Below are positions 24,239 through 33,641 of a stretch of DNA of 64,000 bases, in pieces. The stretch comes from Armatimonadota bacterium. GTDB lineage: Bacteria > Armatimonadota > Zipacnadia > UBA1398 > JAKPQA01. The position numbers and the translations under genes were made by a program. The stretch's first letter is position 1, and each line of letters opens with the position of its first letter. Under the pieces are notes generated by a model, which did no database searches, was not told the origin of the DNA, and worked only from the letters and a program-made list of their open reading frames with translations. The stretch is taken from positions 1-64,000 of the forward strand of contig JAKPQA010000035.1 of the NCBI GenBank assembly GCA_029547025.1, written 5' to 3'.

Positions 24239-24275
24239 GGCGAATGCGCGCCAGAGCGCCGTCGAGTCCCAGTAG
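24161..24275 (+). pseudogene. Frameshifted end of the hybrid kinase receiver domain
   Basis: Deleting one G of the run at 24161-24164 makes the translation continue as DGGPPPVVLSKPYTIS and then through to TAG at 24273-24275, 3 bp before the convergent aldehyde dehydrogenase stop. The restored residues include the conserved receiver Lys followed by Pro and the final helix. The unshifted frame instead ends at 24238 in a basic tail with no similarity to receivers. A homopolymer run beside the break makes a consensus error plausible. Confidence 0.75.
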
Positions 24276-24278
24276 TGG

Positions 24279-25730
24279 TCAGGCCATCCCGACCGAGACA
24301 TACTGGGTCTCCAGATACTCGGCGATACCCTCGGCGCCGCCTTCGCGCCCCATGCCCGACTCCTTCATCCCACCAAACGGGCACTCGGCTGTGGCGGGGA
24401 CCATGTCGTTGAGCCCGACGATGCCGAACCGGAGGGCCTCGCACACCTCGATCGCCCGCGACAGGTCCCGAGTGAACACATAGGCCGCCAGACCATACGG
24501 CGTGTCGTTGGCTTCGCGGATGGCCTCGTCCACCGTGCCGAAGCGGAACAGCGGCATGAGCGGACCGAAGGTCTCCTCGCACCGGAGCCGTGCCCCAGGC
24601 GGGACCTGGTCGAGTACGGTGGGCAGGAACCAGAACCCGCGCTCGAACCCTGCTCCCTCCGGGGGGCGGCCCCCCGCCAGGATGCGAGCGCCTCGGGTGC
24701 GGGCATCATCGACCAGGGACATCATCCGCTCCACGGCCTCCCGTGCGAAGAGGGGGCCGCAGTGTGTACCCTCCTGCATCGGGTCGCCCACCACCAGAGC
24801 CTCGGCGCGCCGGACGACCTCGCGGACATACTCGTCGTAGATCGACTGGTGCACGTAGAACCGGGCCGCCGCGATACATACCTGGCCGTTATTGCGGAAC
24901 TTGGCTTGTACCGTCGCGGCCGCGACGCGCTCGACATCCACATCGGGGAAGATCAGCACCGGGGCACTCCCGCCGAGTTCGAGCGACAGCTTCTTCACCT
25001 GACCCGCCGCGCCTTGCATCAGCTGCTTCCCAACCTCGGTCGAGCCCGTGAAGCTCACCTTGCGGCAGCGGGGGTCATCCATGAAAACGCCCATGAGCTC
25101 GCGGGCGGGCCCCAGCACATGGTTGATCACGCCGGGCGGGAAACCGGCCTCGTGCAGGCACGCGACCATCTGCATGGCGGCCAGGGGGGCGTGGATCGAC
25201 GGCCGCGCCACGATGGTGCATCCGGCGGCCGTGGCCGCCGCGATCTTGCGGGCGGGCAGCAGCAGGGGGAAGTTCCAGGCCGTCGCGGCGGCACAGACAC
25301 CCACGGGCTGGTGGAGCACCCAACGGCGCACCCCGTCTCTGCTCGGGGGGACCCATCTGCCGTAGACCCGCTTCCCTTCCTCTCCCATCCACTCGAACTG
25401 GGCGGCGGCGGCCAGGGTCTCGCCCAGCGACTCCGGGACGGGTTTGCCCACTTCCGACGACATGGTCCGAGCGATCTCGGGTGCTCGCTCGCGAATGAGA
25501 TCGGCCGCTCGGCGCAGAATGGCCCCCCGCTCCCATGCGTTCATACGGCCCCACGGCCCCAGCGCCTGGGCCGCCGCGTCCAGGGCTCGCCGGGCATCGG
25601 TTGCGTCGCCGTAGGGCACGTGTGCGAGCGGCTCCTCGGTTGCGGGGTTGATCACCGCTTCAGTGCGGCCGGAGGCCGCCGCGCAGAACTCACCACCGAT
25701 GTACAGGGCGCAATCAGGGCTCATAGCCAT
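24279..25730 (-). CDS. NAD(P)-dependent aldehyde dehydrogenase (semialdehyde dehydrogenase type)
   Basis: A 483-residue ALDH-superfamily enzyme oxidising an aldehyde to an acid with NAD(P). Characteristic segments: [18 protein letters not shown] (about 148-165), [11 protein letters not shown] (about 225), general base Glu in [10 protein letters not shown] (about 252), catalytic Cys in [10 protein letters not shown] (about 286), [10 protein letters not shown], and the C-terminal [17 protein letters not shown]. Family relatives oxidise succinate semialdehyde or 2-oxoglutarate semialdehyde. The start overlaps the dehydratase gene's end by 17 bp, so they form an operon on the minus strand. A dehydratase plus semialdehyde dehydrogenase is the usual pair for oxidative sugar-acid degradation ending in 2-oxoglutarate, but the exact substrate is not shown. 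Confidence 0.88.
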   Translation of the reverse strand: MAMSPDCALYIGGEFCAAASGRTEAVINPATEEPLAHVPYGDATDARRALDAAAQALGPWGRMNAWERGAILRRAADLIRERAPEIARTMSSEVGKPVPESLGETLAAAAQFEWMGEEGKRVYGRWVPPSRDGVRRWVLHQPVGVCAAATAWNFPLLLPARKIAAATAAGCTIVARPSIHAPLAAMQMVACLHEAGFPPGVINHVLGPARELMGVFMDDPRCRKVSFTGSTEVGKQLMQGAAGQVKKLSLELGGSAPVLIFPDVDVERVAAATVQAKFRNNGQVCIAAARFYVHQSIYDEYVREVVRRAEALVVGDPMQEGTHCGPLFAREAVERMMSLVDDARTRGARILAGGRPPEGAGFERGFWFLPTVLDQVPPGARLRCEETFGPLMPLFRFGTVDEAIREANDTPYGLAAYVFTRDLSRAIEVCEALRFGIVGLNDMVPATAECPFGGMKESGMGREGGAEGIAEYLETQYVSVGMA

Positions 25731-27393
25731 GGTGGACCTCCAGGCCGGCGCCCTCGTCGGCCCCCAGGGCCAGGGCGCGGTAGATGTTCAGAAAACCACC
25801 GGACGCAAAGCGCTCCGGCCCACGGTACGTTGCCAGACGTCGCTGGATCTCCGCGTCCGGCAACTCCACGTCCAGGCGCCGGCCGGGGATATCGATGACG
25901 ATCGTATCTCCCTCGGCCACGGCGGCCAAAGGGCCTCCGGCCGCGGCCTCGGGGCACACGTGGCCGATACAGGGACCGCGCGTTGCCCCCGAGTACCGCG
26001 CATCGGTCACCATGGCCACCGATTCGCCAAGCCCCATGCCCACCAGCAACGCCGCGGGGATCGAGAGCTCTCTCATTCCCGGGCCGCCGCGCGGGCCCTC
26101 GTGGCGGATCACCAACACATCGCCGGCCGCGACCTGATGGCTCAGGAGCCGCTCCCGGACATGCTCCTCACTCTCGCACACTCGGGCAGGCCCTCGGTGC
26201 CGCCGCATCGAGGGGGCCACTCCCGACTGCTTCACCACCGCGCCGCGCGGCGCCAGGTTGCCGTACAGCACGGCCAGGCCGCCCTCCGAAGCCAGGGGGT
26301 CCGTCGCGGGCCGGATCACGCTCCCGTCGGCCCCGGCGACCCCGTTGAGCCGGTCCCCCAGCGAGCCCCCTTCGGCCATCGGCGCCGTCGCGTCCAGCAC
26401 CCCCGCCCGCTGCAGTTCCGCCAGGAGCGCACGCACGCCGCCGACGCCGTGGAAGTCCGTAACGGTGAACGGGCTCGAGGGCTTCAGACGGGTCAGGAGA
26501 GGTGTCGCGCGGCTGAGCCGGTCGAAGTCGCCAAGCGTCAGCGGCAGCCCCAGCTCGCGTGACAGGGCCAGCACGTGGAGCACCATGTTGGTCGATCCGC
26601 CCAGGGCCAGCCCCATGCGTATGGCGTTCTCGATACCCCGCATGTCCAGGCAGTCGCGTACCCTCGGTCCACCATCGGCCAGAGCCACGATGCGGCGTCC
26701 CGCGTCGTGGGCCACGGCCAAATGGTCATCCGAGAGGGCCGCCACCGTGGCGCTACCGGGCAGCCCCAGGCCCAGGGTCTCGACCACGCACGACATGGTC
26801 AGCGCCGTGCCCATCATGTTGCAGGCACCGGGCGACGGACAGGCGTGCGCCTCGACGTCGTCGAGCTGCCCCAGGCTGATGGTCCCCGCCGCGGCGCGTC
26901 CCATGGCCTCCTTGACATCCGAAGCCACCATGGGCCCCAGGCTCGTCTGCCCCACGGGCATGACGCCCCCCAGAACGAAGAGCGTGGGTAGGTTGCATCG
27001 GGCGGCTGCCAGGAGAAGACCCGGGATGATCTTGTCACACGACCCGATCATCACGGCCGCCTGGCAGCTGTGGGCTTGAAGTGCGAGCTCTGCCGCGGCC
27101 GCAATGGCCTCGCGCATGGGGAGGATGTAGTGCATGCCTGGCCCCTGGGCGATCCCGTCACAGGGCGCTGGAACGCCGAACTCAATGGGCATGCCCCCCG
27201 ACCCCGCCACGGCCTCGCGCACCACCCGGCCCAATCGGTCGAGGTGCGCATGGCCCGGGTTGGCGGTGGAATAGGAGTTGATAATGCCCACCAGCGGCCC
27301 GCCGAACTGCCGTGGGCCATGCCCGGCGGCGCGGTACAGTGCGCGAGCGTAGGTCGACTCGAATCCCTCGAGCGGACGCGAACCCATGGTCAT
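25714..27393 (-). CDS. IlvD/Edd family dehydratase (sugar-acid or dihydroxy-acid)
   Basis: A 559-residue Fe-S dehydratase. The three cluster cysteines sit in [24 protein letters not shown] and the [11 protein letters not shown] region. The C-terminal half has [14 protein letters not shown] and [29 protein letters not shown] with the metal-binding residues of the fold. The family includes dihydroxy-acid dehydratase (branched-chain amino acids), phosphogluconate dehydratase and aldonate dehydratases. Coupling to an aldehyde dehydrogenase by a 17-bp overlap suggests the aldonate role, but the ThDP enzyme across the divergent promoter region leaves a branched-chain pathway reading possible. Confidence 0.88.
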   Translation of the reverse strand: MTMGSRPLEGFESTYARALYRAAGHGPRQFGGPLVGIINSYSTANPGHAHLDRLGRVVREAVAGSGGMPIEFGVPAPCDGIAQGPGMHYILPMREAIAAAAELALQAHSCQAAVMIGSCDKIIPGLLLAAARCNLPTLFVLGGVMPVGQTSLGPMVASDVKEAMGRAAAGTISLGQLDDVEAHACPSPGACNMMGTALTMSCVVETLGLGLPGSATVAALSDDHLAVAHDAGRRIVALADGGPRVRDCLDMRGIENAIRMGLALGGSTNMVLHVLALSRELGLPLTLGDFDRLSRATPLLTRLKPSSPFTVTDFHGVGGVRALLAELQRAGVLDATAPMAEGGSLGDRLNGVAGADGSVIRPATDPLASEGGLAVLYGNLAPRGAVVKQSGVAPSMRRHRGPARVCESEEHVRERLLSHQVAAGDVLVIRHEGPRGGPGMRELSIPAALLVGMGLGESVAMVTDARYSGATRGPCIGHVCPEAAAGGPLAAVAEGDTIVIDIPGRRLDVELPDAEIQRRLATYRGPERFASGGFLNIYRALALGADEGAGLEVHHGYEP

Positions 27394-27500
27394 CCTCCGC
27401 CGGGCAGTCTATCGCGCGATCGCCCCGCCCACAAGGTTCCCGAACCTCCGGCGCCGAACGCCTGGGCTATTCCGTTCTGTGGTGTGGGAGTGGGTTGTCG

Positions 27501-29294
27501 ATGCGTTTGACTGGTGGAGAGATCATCGCCGAGCTGCTGATTCAGGCAGGCGTGCCCTATGTGGTTGGAATACCCGGGCATGGCAGTATTGCGCTGGTGG
27601 ACGCTCTGCGCCTGCGGAGCGATCGGATCCGAGTGCTGCAGCCACTACACGAGAGTGCAGCGGTGCACCTCGCCGACGGCTATTACCGTGCAGCGGGCCG
27701 GCCCCTGGCCGCCTTCACGTCCATCGGCCCGGGGGCCCTCAACACGGCCATCGGCCTGGCCACGGCCTATGTGGACTCGACGGCCGTGCTGGTGTTCACC
27801 GGCGAGACCCATGTGCATATGTTCGGTGTCGGGGTGCTCCAGGAGATCGAACGGCACACCGACGCCGCCAACTGGCGCGTCCTCGAACCCGTGAGCAAGC
27901 GCCACTTCATGGCCCTCCAGGCGCGCCAGATACCCCGGATCATGAGCCGGGCATTCAACCAGATGCTGACCGGTCGCCCGGGGCCCGTCACCATCGGCCT
28001 CCCGATGGATGTTCAGGCCGAGGCTGTGGATGTCGATCTGCCCGACCTGCGTCTGCGCCGGCCGGCGAGCGCCCCACTCCCCGACCCTCGCGAGATCTCG
28101 CGCGCCGCCGACCTTCTGCATGGCGCCACCCGGCCGGTGATCCTCGTCGGCGGAGGCGTCCGGTCGGCTCGAGCCTATCCCGAGCTGATGCGGGCTGCCG
28201 AGGCCTGCGGTGCGGCCGTCGTCAACACGATGATGGGGTTGGGATCCTTCCCGGCCGACCATCCCCTCTACGCCTGGTGCACGGGGGCCAAGGGGAGCGA
28301 GTGTGGCCTCGCACTGACGCGCTCCGCCGACGTGATCCTCGCCGTCGGCTGCCGCTTCGCCGATGAGACCGCCTGCTCGTACCGCCACGACGTGGCATTC
28401 GCGGCCGAGGGCACCCGGATCATTCAGCTCGATATCGACCCGCATGAGATCGGCAAGAACTATCCGGTCGAGGTCGGCATCGTCGCCGACGCCCGGGCGG
28501 GATTGGCGGCGCTGGCGGATGCCCTCGAGGCTCTCGGTCCACGCGACTGGCGCGAGGCCGGCTACACGGCAGAGATCGGCCGGCGCCGCGATGAATGGCT
28601 CACCACGCTCGCCGGATGCCGTGATGCAGACCGCGACCCCATGGACATCTCCTCCTTGCTGCGGCAAGCCCGGCAAGCCCTTCCGCGCGAGACGCTGATC
28701 GTCCATTCCTCGGGGAACACGCAAGCCCAGATGATCCAGGAGTTCCCCTTCTACGAGCCCGGGACGTGCATCACGACCGGAGGCTTCTCAACCATGGGCT
28801 TCACTCTCCCTGCCGCGCTGGGCGCCAAGCTGGCATGCCCGGAGCGCCCCGTGGCCGGCGTGGTCGGTGACGGCGACTTCCTCATGCACGTGCAGGAGCT
28901 GTCCACGGCCGTGCGCTACGGCATCCCCGTCGTCTTCATCGTTGCGAACAACTTCGGATGGATCTCGATCCGCGATCTGCAGATGGCGGCATTCGGCGAG
29001 GACTGTCGCTACGCCACCGACTTCGAGCGTCAGGGCCAGCCCTACTCGCCGGACCTGGCGGGGATCGCCCGCGACTTCGGCTGCTGGAGCACGCGCATCT
29101 CGCGCGCGGACCAGGTCGGCCCGGCCATTCGCGACGCCCTGGACGCCGGTCGGCCCGCAGTGGTCGAGGCACTCGTCGCTCGGGACTGGCCACACACCGG
29201 CACGCCAGCCATGGGCTGGTGGGATGTGCCGATCCCCGCCTACATGGGCCACAGCGGCGACTACGCCCAGGGGAAGCTGCAGGAGGGCGTGTAG
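27501..29294 (+). CDS. Thiamine diphosphate-dependent enzyme, acetolactate synthase-like
   Basis: A 597-residue ThDP enzyme, starting at the ATG at 27501 with GGGAG upstream. N-terminal PYR domain: LTGGEIIAELLIQAGVPYVVGIPG, with the catalytic Glu in QPLHESAAVHLADGYYRA, and AFTSIGPGALNTAIGLATAYVDS. Central domain: RPVILVGGGVRSA. C-terminal PP domain: VGDGDFLMHVQELSTA followed by VVFIVANN, the GDG-X-NN cofactor-binding motif. The architecture fits acetolactate synthase, benzoylformate decarboxylase, 2-hydroxyacyl-CoA lyase and related enzymes. No small regulatory subunit of acetolactate synthase is beside it. It is divergent from the dehydratase/ALDH operon, with 107 bp between, so a shared regulator is likely. 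Confidence 0.87.
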   Translation: MRLTGGEIIAELLIQAGVPYVVGIPGHGSIALVDALRLRSDRIRVLQPLHESAAVHLADGYYRAAGRPLAAFTSIGPGALNTAIGLATAYVDSTAVLVFTGETHVHMFGVGVLQEIERHTDAANWRVLEPVSKRHFMALQARQIPRIMSRAFNQMLTGRPGPVTIGLPMDVQAEAVDVDLPDLRLRRPASAPLPDPREISRAADLLHGATRPVILVGGGVRSARAYPELMRAAEACGAAVVNTMMGLGSFPADHPLYAWCTGAKGSECGLALTRSADVILAVGCRFADETACSYRHDVAFAAEGTRIIQLDIDPHEIGKNYPVEVGIVADARAGLAALADALEALGPRDWREAGYTAEIGRRRDEWLTTLAGCRDADRDPMDISSLLRQARQALPRETLIVHSSGNTQAQMIQEFPFYEPGTCITTGGFSTMGFTLPAALGAKLACPERPVAGVVGDGDFLMHVQELSTAVRYGIPVVFIVANNFGWISIRDLQMAAFGEDCRYATDFERQGQPYSPDLAGIARDFGCWSTRISRADQVGPAIRDALDAGRPAVVEALVARDWPHTGTPAMGWWDVPIPAYMGHSGDYAQGKLQEGV

Positions 29295-29422
29295 CGGCGC
29301 CCGCTCCCACACATGCTCCGTGACGGCCACGGCAAAGAGCAGCTCACCGTGGAGGCAGCACACTTCGCCGTCCTCTACCGGCCCGTGCCCCTGACAGACC
29401 GCAGCCTCACTGGCCTCGCGGA

Positions 29423-29431
29423 TGATATACT
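29423..29431 (+). promoter_or_regulatory. Candidate extended -10 promoter for the prepilin-like gene
   Basis: TGATATACT carries an extended -10 element (TG, one base, TATACT) about 50 bp upstream of the GTG at 29484. No -35 hexamer is clear, which extended -10 promoters can do without. The surrounding 29295-29483 has no other gene. Confidence 0.35.
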
Positions 29432-29483
29432 TATCATGGAATATGCATTCTGGGCCAAGTCCCAGGAGAGGAAGGAAACGCGC

Positions 29484-30239
29484 GTGCGCTACCGTCGTGG
29501 CTTCACCCTCATCGAACTGCTTGTGGTCATCGCCATCATCGCAATCCTCGCGGCCATCCTCTTTCCCGTCTTCGCCAAGGCCCGCGAGAAAGCACGCCAA
29601 GCCAGTTGTTTGAGCAATGTGAAGCAACTCGCCCTCGGCGCCGTCATGTACGCACAGGACTGGGACCAAGTCACCCTCGCCTACGGCATGGGCGACTCGC
29701 TGGGACAGGTCATCTACTGGCCGAGCCTCATCTACCCGTACACCAAGAACATGCAGATCAGCGTGTGCAACAGCCACTACTACGACTACACGGCCAACAA
29801 CTCCTGGACGTCTCCGTTGAACCTGGGCCGCGACGGCCAACCCATCGGCCCCGGGGGCGCATTTCAGATCTCCTACTGCCTCAACGGGATCGAGACCTAC
29901 AACGGGGCGTGGGGGCCGGTGTCATGGTCTGACGGCGCGTCGCGGCACTTCGGACCGGCCGGACAGCCCGACGCCGCCATCGAGGCGCCGGCCGAGACAC
30001 TGCTGATCTTCGAGGCCTGCTGCCCCGACATGCACAATGCTCAGCACATGTATGGCTGGGGCTACAACCCGGCCTGGCCCTGTCAGCCGCGCATCCGCCA
30101 CAACGGCGGCATGAACATCGGCTTCTGTGACGGCCATGGCAAGTGGATGAAGTACTCGCAGATCACCCCCGACAAGCTCTCGGCCGTGAAAAGCGGGGCC
30201 TGGAGCGGGATCCAGATTCCCGATATCGACTATCGCTAG
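29484..30239 (+). CDS. Prepilin-like exported protein, DUF1559 type
   Basis: About 251 residues from the GTG at 29484, preceded by AGGAGAGGAAGG. An ATG at 29436 would give a longer leader and is less likely. The type IV prepilin signal [16 protein letters not shown] is cleaved after Gly by a prepilin peptidase, leaving a methylated Phe. The following [18 protein letters not shown] segment is typical of Armatimonadota and Planctomycetota. The C-terminal half has [19 protein letters not shown], the conserved H-X-G and DGH block of DUF1559, whose function is unknown. It is followed by a strong hairpin at 30262-30297. No pilus assembly gene is nearby. Confidence 0.85.
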   Translation: MRYRRGFTLIELLVVIAIIAILAAILFPVFAKAREKARQASCLSNVKQLALGAVMYAQDWDQVTLAYGMGDSLGQVIYWPSLIYPYTKNMQISVCNSHYYDYTANNSWTSPLNLGRDGQPIGPGGAFQISYCLNGIETYNGAWGPVSWSDGASRHFGPAGQPDAAIEAPAETLLIFEACCPDMHNAQHMYGWGYNPAWPCQPRIRHNGGMNIGFCDGHGKWMKYSQITPDKLSAVKSGAWSGIQIPDIDYR

Positions 30240-30261
30240 CCGCCCGAACAGGGAGCGTCGG

Positions 30262-30297
30262 AACGCGGGCGCGCCGGGTTCTCAGCGCGCCCGCGTT
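30262..30297 (+). terminator. 13-bp perfect stem-loop after the prepilin-like gene
   Basis: AACGCGGGCGCGC at 30262-30274 pairs perfectly with GCGCGCCCGCGTT at 30285-30297 around a 10-base loop. It lies 22 bp after the stop codon. A run of T does not follow, so termination would depend on the strong GC stem. Confidence 0.6.
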
Positions 30298-30409
30298 GTC
30301 TGTAGCGGTTCGGCACCCCATCGGCCCCCCGAGGCGTTATGCTTAGGAGGGTAGCGTTGCCGATCGCGTCGGCCCGGCGGCCGCGCAGTCGCAATCGGGG
30401 TGGAATCCC

Positions 30410-31252
30410 GTGGACCGGGAGCTCCAACGAAAGTACGCGCGCCTACAGGACATCCTGCGCGACATGGGCGGCGTCCTGGTCGCCTTCTCGGGTGGCGTGG
30501 ACAGCACGCTCCTGCTGCGGGTGGCGCACGATGTGCTGGGCCCGCGCGCTCTGGCCGTCACGGCCTGCTCGGAAACGTACCCGGCTCGCGAACGTGCCGA
30601 GGCCCGCGAGTACATCCGTGCGATCGGCGCGCGCGCGGCCGAGATCGAAACCAGCGAACTCGCTCTCCCCGGCTTCGCCGGGAACCCTCCCGACCGCTGC
30701 TACCACTGCAAGACCGAGCTGTTCTCGACTCTCAGACGCATGGCCGAGGCCGAGGGCTTGCCGTGCGTCGCGGACGGCTCCAATGTCGACGACCTGGAGG
30801 ACTTCCGCCCCGGCGCACGGGCGCTCGGCGAACTCGGTATTCGCAGCCCGCTCCGCGAGGCCGGACTCGGCAAGCGCGAGATCCGCGAGCTCTCGCGCTG
30901 GCTGGGGTTGCCGACCTGGAACCGCCCGTCGGCTGCGTGCTTGTCCTCCAGATTCCCCTACGGCACCCCCATCACGCGCGAGGCACTGGCCCAGGTCGAG
31001 GCGGCCGAGGACCTTCTCCGCAGCATGGGGTTCCGGCAGATCCGTGTCCGGCACCACTCGGGGGGGCTGGCCCGTATCGAGGTGGACCCCGAGGAGATCC
31101 ATCGCTTTGCCGATCCCGGGTTGCGCCAGGAGGTTGTGGCCAGCTTCCGGGGAATCGGCTATACCTACGTATCCCTGGATCTCCAGGGCTACCGCACCGG
31201 GAGCATGAACGAGGTGCTCCCAGCCCATCAGCGCGAGGCGGCGGCGGTCTAG
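30410..31252 (+). CDS. larE: ATP-dependent sulfur transferase LarE
   Basis: A 280-residue PP-loop protein starting at a GTG. The PP-loop is AFSGGVDSTLLL (SGGVDS, 27-32). RPSAACLSSRFPYG carries the cysteine (C177) whose sulfur is sacrificed, in the family member studied in Lactiplantibacillus, for making the nickel-pincer cofactor of lactate racemase. This protein also has CYHC (C97, C100). Homologues with three such cysteines have been reported to bind an Fe-S cluster instead of sacrificing a residue, and this one fits that pattern. LarB and LarC are not in the window, so LarE is separated from its partners. It is followed 16 bp later by nadB, suggesting co-transcription. Confidence 0.88.
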   Translation: MDRELQRKYARLQDILRDMGGVLVAFSGGVDSTLLLRVAHDVLGPRALAVTACSETYPARERAEAREYIRAIGARAAEIETSELALPGFAGNPPDRCYHCKTELFSTLRRMAEAEGLPCVADGSNVDDLEDFRPGARALGELGIRSPLREAGLGKREIRELSRWLGLPTWNRPSAACLSSRFPYGTPITREALAQVEAAEDLLRSMGFRQIRVRHHSGGLARIEVDPEEIHRFADPGLRQEVVASFRGIGYTYVSLDLQGYRTGSMNEVLPAHQREAAAV

Positions 31253-31268
31253 AGGCGAATGGCACCCA

Positions 31269-32936
31269 ATGGGACGGCGGTATCTCGTCGATTGCGATCT
31301 CTCCACGCTCGACCGGCACACGTGTGACGTGCTCGTCGTCGGCACCGGTGTGGCCGGGCTCTCGTGCGCGCTCAGTGCCGCGAACCTGGGCAAGCGTGTC
31401 GTACTGCTCACCAAGAGCACGCTCTATGAGAACAACACGGCCTACGCCCAAGGGGGCATCGCGGCCGCTCTTTCACCCGACGACACTCCCGCCCTGCATG
31501 CCCAAGACACCTTCGCCGCGGGCGCAGGACTGTGCGACGAAGACAACGTCAACCAGCTCGTCACCCTGGGGCCGCTGCGTGTCCTCGAACTCATCGCCAT
31601 GGGCGCCACGTTTGACTCCGAGAACGGCGTCCTGTGCCTGGGGCGCGAGGCGGCTCACAGTAGCCGTCGCATCGCCCATGCCCGCGGCGACGCCACGGGA
31701 AGAGAGATCCACGAGACTCTCTCGCGCGCCGTCCTCAACCACGCCAATGTGGACCTCCGCCAGGGCACTCTGCTCGTGGATCTGCTGACACACGACGGCC
31801 GGTGCGTCGGCGCCCTGACCTTCATGCCCGACCGCGGCCGGCTCGCCGTGATCCTGGCGCCGGCCACCGTGTTGGCCACGGGCGGCCTCGGCGCCGTCTA
31901 CGCGCGAACCACCAACCCCACCGTCGCCACCGGCGGCGGCATCGCCGCCGCGTTCCGCGCCGGCGCGGATGTGATGGACATGGAGTTCGTCCAGTTCCAC
32001 CCCACCGCGCTGGCGACCGACACGTACCCGATGTTCCTGATCTCCGAGGCGGTCCGGGGCGAGGGGGCCATCATACGCGACGTCTCCGGCGTCGCATTCA
32101 TGCGCGAGTACCACCCCGACGGCGAGTTGGCGCCCCGCGACGTGGTTGCCCGAGCCATCTTCGACCGCATGAATCGCACGGGGGCCGACCACGTCCTTCT
32201 CGACTTCTCCTCCCTGAGCACCGAGGAGATCGAGAACCACTTCCCCACAATCCTCCGCACCTGCCTGAGCAGCAACTATGATCCGCGCAAGGAACCCGTG
32301 CCCATCGCCCCCGCCGCTCACTATGCCATGGGGGGCATCCGGGTGGACGCCGACGGCCGCACGTCACTCCCGAGCCTCTATGCCTGCGGCGAATGCGCCT
32401 GCACGGGGATTCACGGCGCCAATCGGTTGGCCTCGAACTCCCTGCTCGAGGGTCTGGTGTTTGGCACCGGATCGGGCGCCAGTGCCGCCTCGCTCTCTGA
32501 CGAGGATCTGTCGCACATGACCGCGGTCCCGCGCCAGATCTCCGGCAATGGCAGCCGATCCAGGGGTTCGCTGGATGTGGAGGCCACCACCCAGGCCCTG
32601 CGCAACCTCATGTGGTCCGCATGTGGCATCGTTCGGTCCGGCCCCGGGCTCGAAGCGGCCATCGATCAGATTCGCGAGTGGGAACGCGCCATGGGCACCC
32701 CGGCATGGGATGCCGCGGCCTTCGAGCTGTGCAACATGCTGACCGTCGCGCGGCTGATCGCCGAATCGGCGCTGTGCCGCAGGGAGAGCCGTGGCGCTCA
32801 CTTCCGCTCCGACGCGCCCGAGACTGATGATGAGAACTGGCTGTGCCGGATCGTGCGGCGCCTCGATCAGGCTGCTGACGCAGGGGATTACGCCACGGTG
32901 GAGCAGATGGACCCGGTGTCTGAGCGAGCAGGCTAG
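31269..32936 (+). CDS. nadB: L-aspartate oxidase
   Basis: A 555-residue flavoprotein oxidising L-aspartate to iminosuccinate, the first step of de novo NAD synthesis. FAD-binding motif VLVVGTGVAGLSCALSAA (about 21-38); NNTAYAQGGIAAALSPDD; EAAHSSRRIAHARGDATGREIHETL, the catalytic Arg/His region; QFHPTAL; and the C-terminal GECACTGIHGANRLASNSLLEGLVFG that separates NadB from fumarate reductase flavoproteins. nadA and nadC are not adjacent. Its TAG stop is followed directly by the ankyrin gene. Confidence 0.93.
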   Translation: MGRRYLVDCDLSTLDRHTCDVLVVGTGVAGLSCALSAANLGKRVVLLTKSTLYENNTAYAQGGIAAALSPDDTPALHAQDTFAAGAGLCDEDNVNQLVTLGPLRVLELIAMGATFDSENGVLCLGREAAHSSRRIAHARGDATGREIHETLSRAVLNHANVDLRQGTLLVDLLTHDGRCVGALTFMPDRGRLAVILAPATVLATGGLGAVYARTTNPTVATGGGIAAAFRAGADVMDMEFVQFHPTALATDTYPMFLISEAVRGEGAIIRDVSGVAFMREYHPDGELAPRDVVARAIFDRMNRTGADHVLLDFSSLSTEEIENHFPTILRTCLSSNYDPRKEPVPIAPAAHYAMGGIRVDADGRTSLPSLYACGECACTGIHGANRLASNSLLEGLVFGTGSGASAASLSDEDLSHMTAVPRQISGNGSRSRGSLDVEATTQALRNLMWSACGIVRSGPGLEAAIDQIREWERAMGTPAWDAAAFELCNMLTVARLIAESALCRRESRGAHFRSDAPETDDENWLCRIVRRLDQAADAGDYATVEQMDPVSERAG

Positions 32937-32965
32937 TGCCCGATGACCGGGAAGAGGTGATCCCG

Positions 32966-33538
32966 ATGACACTGCATGAGGCGGCGCGCGCGGGCTGCTG
33001 TGAGACCATCCGCGCCCTGCTGGCTGCCGGGGCTGACGCCAATGCCGAGGTGGACGACGGATGGACGCCGCTCCACAGCGCTGCCAAGGGGGGACACGCA
33101 GATGCCGCGCGCCTGCTATTGGATGCGGGTGCCGACCCCTGCCGCGCCACGGCCGGCGGATGGACGGCCCTCCATCTCGCAGCCAAGAGCGGGGACGCCG
33201 GCCTCGTCGAACTCCTGCTCGCCCGCGGAGCGGCCATCGATGCGCCCTTGGCAGCGGGCCCGACACCCCTGCACGCGGCCGCCCACGAGGGCCACACGGC
33301 TGTGGTCGAGCAGCTTCTCGAGCACGACGCGAACGTTGATGCCACCACCCGCGCCGGCACCACGCCGCTGCACTTGGCCGCATACGCCGGTCACGTCGAG
33401 GTCGTCGAGCGCCTGGCCGCCCGAGGCGCGTCCCTGGACGTCCGGGATGAGTGGGGCCACACGCCTGCGGATCTGGCTCGCTTCGCCGGCTACGTCGACG
33501 CCGTCGAGTTGCTCGCCCGTCACGCCGCTGCCGACTAG
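32966..33538 (+). CDS. Ankyrin repeat protein
   Basis: About 190 residues from the ATG at 32966, with GAAGAGGTGA upstream; a GTG at 32936, overlapping the nadB stop, would add ten residues. It consists of roughly six ankyrin repeats with the pattern G.TPLH.AA..GH...V..LL..GA........, for example GWTPLHSAAKGGHADAARLL and GTTPLHLAAYAGHVEVVERL. It has no signal peptide and no other domain, so it is probably a cytoplasmic protein-protein interaction module. Its partner is unknown. Confidence 0.87.
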   Translation: MTLHEAARAGCCETIRALLAAGADANAEVDDGWTPLHSAAKGGHADAARLLLDAGADPCRATAGGWTALHLAAKSGDAGLVELLLARGAAIDAPLAAGPTPLHAAAHEGHTAVVEQLLEHDANVDATTRAGTTPLHLAAYAGHVEVVERLAARGASLDVRDEWGHTPADLARFAGYVDAVELLARHAAAD

Positions 33539-33641
33539 CCGCGCCCCGGGGGAGGATTCGGCGGCAACGATGCGGGATACACCGTCAGGGCGCGCCGCTG
33601 CCTAGTCTCGGCGCCCTGGACCCGTTATTGGGGAGGTCGTT

